From positions 1-42,448 of IMG/VR virus record IMGVR_UViG_3300028423_000212: 42,448 nt of DNA. One strand, written 5' to 3'. Of the stretch, positions 39,582-42,448 are shown piece by piece; positions within the stretch are counted from its first letter, which is position 1; each line of letters begins with the position of its first letter. This DNA comes from a virus. Under the pieces are notes generated by a model, which searched no databases, was not told the DNA's origin, and saw nothing but the letters and a program-made list of their open reading frames with translations. The translations under genes were made by a program, and so were the position numbers.

Positions 39582-41642
39582 TCACGCAGCCGACCGGCTG
39601 CGCCCCCGCTGGCCCAGCAGTAGGTCCGACAAGACGCCGACGCCCGTGCTGGCCAGATCGCTCAGGTTCGACACGACGACCGAGCGTGGATAAAAACGCT
39701 CGACGTCCCGTGTCTCGATGCCGATGCCCGCCAGCTCGAAGTCCCAGCTCTGCAAGTCCTTGATGACCTTCTCGAGGTGCTTGTGATGCACCATCGGGTC
39801 AGCGCGGCTGCTCCTCGCCGCCGCAGGCTGGCCGTCGCTCAGCGTCAGCAGGATGCGCCGCCGCTCCTGCCGCTCCATCAGCCGCTTGGCAGCCAGCATC
39901 AGGAACTCACCATCCGTGTTGTCGCCACCCACAAACTCGTGAATGTTAGCCAGCACGCCCTTGGTCTGCACGAGCCGCTCATCGAACGCCTTGAACACTT
40001 GCAGGTCGAGCGTCTGAATACGCGAATACCCCCGCCCCGAACGCATCGCCTTGTCAGCGTCCCCGATGAACTTCGTGTTCGCGAAGCCGAGCACCTCGTA
40101 GGCGACGCCCGCCCGATCTATGGCCTCGGCGAGCGCAATGGCGCAGTCTCGAGCGACCTCGCCTCGTGTCGGAACTCCGCAGCCCATCGACCCGCTCAGG
40201 TCCACCAAGATCGACACTGCCGTATCAATCTCGGGTCGTGGCATCCTCTGCTTGAAGACGTTGGGCCGTCCCGCCACGGCAGCCGTAAACCGCCTGGCAT
40301 CTAGACGCCCATCCTCACGTCCGTAGTCCCAGTCCCGGTTCATCTTGGCCATGAGCGCCCGCTCGAGCTGCCGCCTGACGGCGTTCACGTCGCCCTGCAT
40401 GGCCGCAAGACGCCTATCATATTCGCCAGCGCCCTCCTTGGCATGCTTTGAGAGCTTCCGCCCGATCGCCGTGCGCCGGTTGCTGCGGTGATGGCACCTG
40501 TCCTCCTCGGTCGAGTATGGCAGATACTCATCGCCGCCTCGATCGAGTCCCTCCTCGTGCAGCATGGTCTCCACGGCAGCGCGCATCTCGGCCTCGTAGA
40601 CCTTGTCGGGCGATGCGACGGAGCGCACGTGTTCCAGCACATCCCGACGCTCGTCCTCGCCGTCCCCGGCCTCGCCCTCCTTGGCTTCATCGCCTGAACC
40701 CTCGCTGCGTGACAACTCGCTGCGCTCGCCGTCACTGCGCTCGCCGTCACCTTCGCTGCGCTCGTCGTCACTGCCGCCTTCAGAGTCGCCCTCAGAGCCG
40801 CCCTCGCCCTCGCTGGCAGGGGAGTCGCCGGAGGCGCCCTCAGCGTCGCCCTCAGCGTCGCCCTCAGAGCCGCTCTCGCTTTCCCCGCTCATGGGGGGCG
40901 GCGCATCGGACGGGCTGTCGCTCCGCTCGTCGCCGCTTCCCGACGACTTGTCTGTCGGCGCCTCGACGGCCTCGCTTCGTGACCCCTCGCTTCGCTCGGT
41001 ATCACTGTCCCGCAGCTCCTTCTCGATCTCGAGGGCGAGTGCACACACGTCACGACTATCAACGCAGTCGTCGACGCGCCCGACCCAGACGTCGAGCCGC
41101 TCACGCAGCGCATCCGGCAGGATGTCGAGGCACGACTCGCAGGTCTCGCCCACATAGGGCAGCCGCCCTCCCCACGTGATGGCCACGGGAGCGATGAACA
41201 GCGGGTCTTGCACCTGCGCCTCGTCGATGCGCCCACTCCCGAATGCTTCCAGAAACTCACGGTTCACCGCGTCCGCCGTTGCCTTGATGTTGGCCTCGGC
41301 GCCCGGATACTCGGCGCGCACCCGCTTCTCGAGCCAGATGTCCTCGAGCGCATTAGCCAAGCTCTTGAGCAGCATGTTGTTCTGCTCGATGCACTTGGTG
41401 TTGAAGTCGAGGATGAAGGGCATGTCTGAGTGCCGCACGTGCCCTGCCTCGTGGTCGGTATAGCCACGCAGCACCTGCATGGCTTCGTCGCTGATGTCCT
41501 TGCCGTGCGTGATCGCTGGCAAGATGATGGTCGAGCCGTCGGTCATGGCGTCTTCGCCCTTGAAAACGACGCGCACGTCGCTCTTGCGACCGAAGACGGC
41601 CGACGTCTGCGTAACCTCGTGTTGAAACAGGTCAGTTCTCAT
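39582..41642 (-). CDS. Zincin-VWA protein (CobT-like) of an AAA+/VWA pair
   Basis: A 686-residue protein. N-terminal HEAGH motif at residues 64-68 (in GYTDHEAGHVRHSD), an HExxH zinc-peptidase signature. Residues about 215-340 are a Ser/Glu/Gly/Asp-rich disordered linker that contains two in-frame copies of the 27-bp repeat. The C-terminal VWA domain has the metal-ion site DLSGS (Asp481, Ser483, Ser485) and later LTLSDGQP. The nearest known architecture is CobT of cobalt chelatase and phage CobT-like proteins, partners of MoxR/CobS AAA+ ATPases; a putative metallopeptidase-plus-VWA family also exists. The CobS-like gene lies upstream. Cobalt insertion in a phage is doubtful; a chaperone or proteolytic role is as likely. 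Confidence 0.82.
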   Translation of the reverse strand: MRTDLFQHEVTQTSAVFGRKSDVRVVFKGEDAMTDGSTIILPAITHGKDISDEAMQVLRGYTDHEAGHVRHSDMPFILDFNTKCIEQNNMLLKSLANALEDIWLEKRVRAEYPGAEANIKATADAVNREFLEAFGSGRIDEAQVQDPLFIAPVAITWGGRLPYVGETCESCLDILPDALRERLDVWVGRVDDCVDSRDVCALALEIEKELRDSDTERSEGSRSEAVEAPTDKSSGSGDERSDSPSDAPPPMSGESESGSEGDAEGDAEGASGDSPASEGEGGSEGDSEGGSDDERSEGDGERSDGERSELSRSEGSGDEAKEGEAGDGEDERRDVLEHVRSVASPDKVYEAEMRAAVETMLHEEGLDRGGDEYLPYSTEEDRCHHRSNRRTAIGRKLSKHAKEGAGEYDRRLAAMQGDVNAVRRQLERALMAKMNRDWDYGREDGRLDARRFTAAVAGRPNVFKQRMPRPEIDTAVSILVDLSGSMGCGVPTRGEVARDCAIALAEAIDRAGVAYEVLGFANTKFIGDADKAMRSGRGYSRIQTLDLQVFKAFDERLVQTKGVLANIHEFVGGDNTDGEFLMLAAKRLMERQERRRILLTLSDGQPAAARSSRADPMVHHKHLEKVIKDLQSWDFELAGIGIETRDVERFYPRSVVVSNLSDLASTGVGVLSDLLLGQRGRSRSAA
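40709..40735. repeat. 27-bp dispersed repeat, copy 5 (in-frame in VWA gene)
   Basis: GTGAC and GTCAC ends with core AACTCGCTGCGCTCGCC, in the acidic linker of the VWA protein (reads SDGERSELSR). Two partial copies follow to about 40771. Confidence 0.88.
40979..41005. repeat. 27-bp dispersed repeat, copy 6 (in-frame in VWA gene)
   Basis: GTGAC and ATCAC ends with core CCCTCGCTTCGCTCGGT; reads SDTERSEGSR in the same frame as copy 5. Confidence 0.85.
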
Positions 41643-41926
41643 TAGCTGTTCTCCTTTTCGTCAAGTTCGTCTGCGACCCACTCCAGATTGGCGATGAGCC
41701 AGCGCAGGTATTCGGGGTCGGCGGGCATGGTAAGCCACGCATTCCGGTCGCCTTGCGTGGACTGGACACGGGCAGCCAGCCTCACCCTGCTTGGCCACAT
41801 CTCCAGAACCAGAGCGTCTGCATTGACTAGGTTGCGCCCCTTGGCCCGATGCGTCTGGCCGTCGGGAAAGGGCAGGCTTGTCCTAAAGGTGGGGGCGGTC
41901 TGAGTGGCCGCTGCTTGCTCACGCAT
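41642..41926 (-). CDS. Small protein between the AAA+ and VWA genes
   Basis: A 94-residue protein. Beta-type middle (LVLEMWPSRVRLAARVQSTQ) and a helical acidic end (PADPEYLRWLIANLEWVADE). Start at 41926 (MREQAAATQ) has GAGGAG seven bases ahead; the longer frame to 41998 begins inside the repeat. Its TAA overlaps the VWA ATG (TAATG). It may be a cofactor of the AAA+/VWA pair, since it sits inside that operon, but has no recognised family. Confidence 0.65.
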   Translation of the reverse strand: MREQAAATQTAPTFRTSLPFPDGQTHRAKGRNLVNADALVLEMWPSRVRLAARVQSTQGDRNAWLTMPADPEYLRWLIANLEWVADELDEKENS

Positions 41927-41991
41927 TGGTGTCTCCTCTCGTGTTGGTGGTGATGTTGAAGGTGGCGACGGGCACGTCTGCGCCCGCCGAG

Positions 41992-42018
41992 GTGACAACT
42001 CGCTCCGCTCGTCGTCAC
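41992..42018. repeat. 27-bp dispersed repeat, copy 7 (just after a stop codon)
   Basis: GTGAC and GTCAC ends with core AACTCGCTCCGCTCGTC. It directly abuts the stop of the CobS-like gene, as a REP-like element would. Confidence 0.88.
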
Positions 42019-42448
42019 TCAGCCAAACACCCGGTCGATGATGCCCTTGAGCACGACCCGGTCCTGCTGGCTGGCCTTGTCCAGCACGGCCATCTCCATG
42101 GCCTCCTTGCTGGCTTTCTTCTCGTCGCCCAGGAACTCGTGGAACGTGACCATGGCATCGGCCATGTCGAGATAGCCACGAGGGCTGATGGGCTGGAGAA
42201 CCTTAGAGCCTTTGAACGCCGCGATGTGCTCCTGCACATACTTGACCAGACGCTCACGCAGGTTGGGCGCCAGATCGGGCACAACCGTGGCGACGAGGCT
42301 GTCCGTCTGCTTCTCGGTCAGGTAGTCGACATGCACCCACGCCGTGAAACGGTCGAGCATGGCCATCGACTGCGGGCGAGCGCCCTGATAGAGCCCGTGC
42401 TCATCGCCCTGGCCCACGGTGTTGGCGGTGGCGAAGATGCGGAACATC
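42019..42448 (-). CDS. CobS/MoxR-like AAA+ ATPase, partial (C-terminal part)
   Basis: The last 142 residues of an AAA+ ATPase whose start lies beyond the right edge. Seen: FRIFATANTVGQGDEHGLYQ (sensor 1 Asn in ATANT), MAMLDRFTAW (arginine-finger-type segment) and ISPRGYLDMADAMV (sensor 2), in the form of CobS and phage MoxR-like ATPases. The Walker A and B parts are outside the window. The MoxR-type ATPase would work with the VWA protein encoded downstream. The stop is followed at once by a repeat copy. Confidence 0.85.
   Translation of the reverse strand, partial: MFRIFATANTVGQGDEHGLYQGARPQSMAMLDRFTAWVHVDYLTEKQTDSLVATVVPDLAPNLRERLVKYVQEHIAAFKGSKVLQPISPRGYLDMADAMVTFHEFLGDEKKASKEAMEMAVLDKASQQDRVVLKGIIDRVFG

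Noticed and set aside
40680-40880. CRISPR-like or tandem repeat array in the VWA gene
   Set aside because: Repeats are in-frame acidic linker codons plus the 27-bp dispersed element; no regular spacers and no cas genes.

Overview
The window is part of a temperate, podovirus-like tailed phage genome of about 60% GC. Evidence: a dense rightward block of head, connector, tail and internal virion genes, an amidase plus nested spanins, a lambdoid-style recombination and replication block, and a tyrosine integrase whose 3' end overlaps a tRNA-Thr gene. No terminase, portal or DNA polymerase is visible, so the genome continues beyond both ends (the last gene is cut by the right edge). The host is probably an alphaproteobacterium, judged only from composition, the tRNA and the CobS/CobT-like genes; this is weak inference.

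Layout. 1-13.1 kb (+): small protein, scaffold, major capsid protein (between two intrinsic terminators), head-tail adaptor, tail nozzle-like protein, tail fibre, three coiled-coil internal virion proteins. 13.1-22.9 kb (+): one gene for a 3277-residue polyvalent virion protein with two HExxH metallopeptidase motifs, an ADP-ribosyltransferase-like module and two E3-binding-like segments. 22.98-23.96 kb (+): lysis cassette (amidase with a C-terminal membrane segment, inner spanin, nested outer spanin lipoprotein); a hairpin covers the amidase ribosome binding site. 27.26-23.96 kb (-): recombination operon (unknown protein, RecA-like ATPase, ssDNA-binding protein, PD-(D/E)XK exonuclease with Cys cluster, coiled-coil protein, MazZ-like nucleotide pyrophosphohydrolase). 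27.37-29.52 kb (+): Cro-like repressor and primase-polymerase/helicase. 29.98-33.4 kb (+): HTH/zinc-ribbon protein, Hjc-like nuclease, HNH nuclease, a run of tiny basic proteins, SleB-like cell wall hydrolase. 42.4-33.5 kb (-): CobS-like AAA+ ATPase, small protein, zincin-VWA (CobT-like) protein, unknown proteins, LuxR-type HTH protein coupled to the integrase, and then a separate leftward unit of small acidic proteins, an OB/winged-helix-like protein and dCMP deaminase, ending at a strong terminator.

Control and repeats. An exact 15-mer (AGTCAACACCCTTAG) and relatives lie in the promoter regions near 29.9 and 36.0 kb, with related half-sites at 27.3 kb, and look like operators of a phage regulator. 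A 27-bp dispersed repeat with GTGAC...GTCAC ends recurs at least seven times between 34.7 and 42.0 kb, some copies at stop codons and some in-frame inside proteins; nothing like it was noticed in the structural half. The most unusual content is this repeat family, the AAA+/zincin-VWA pair, the giant polyvalent protein and the integrase-tRNA overlap.
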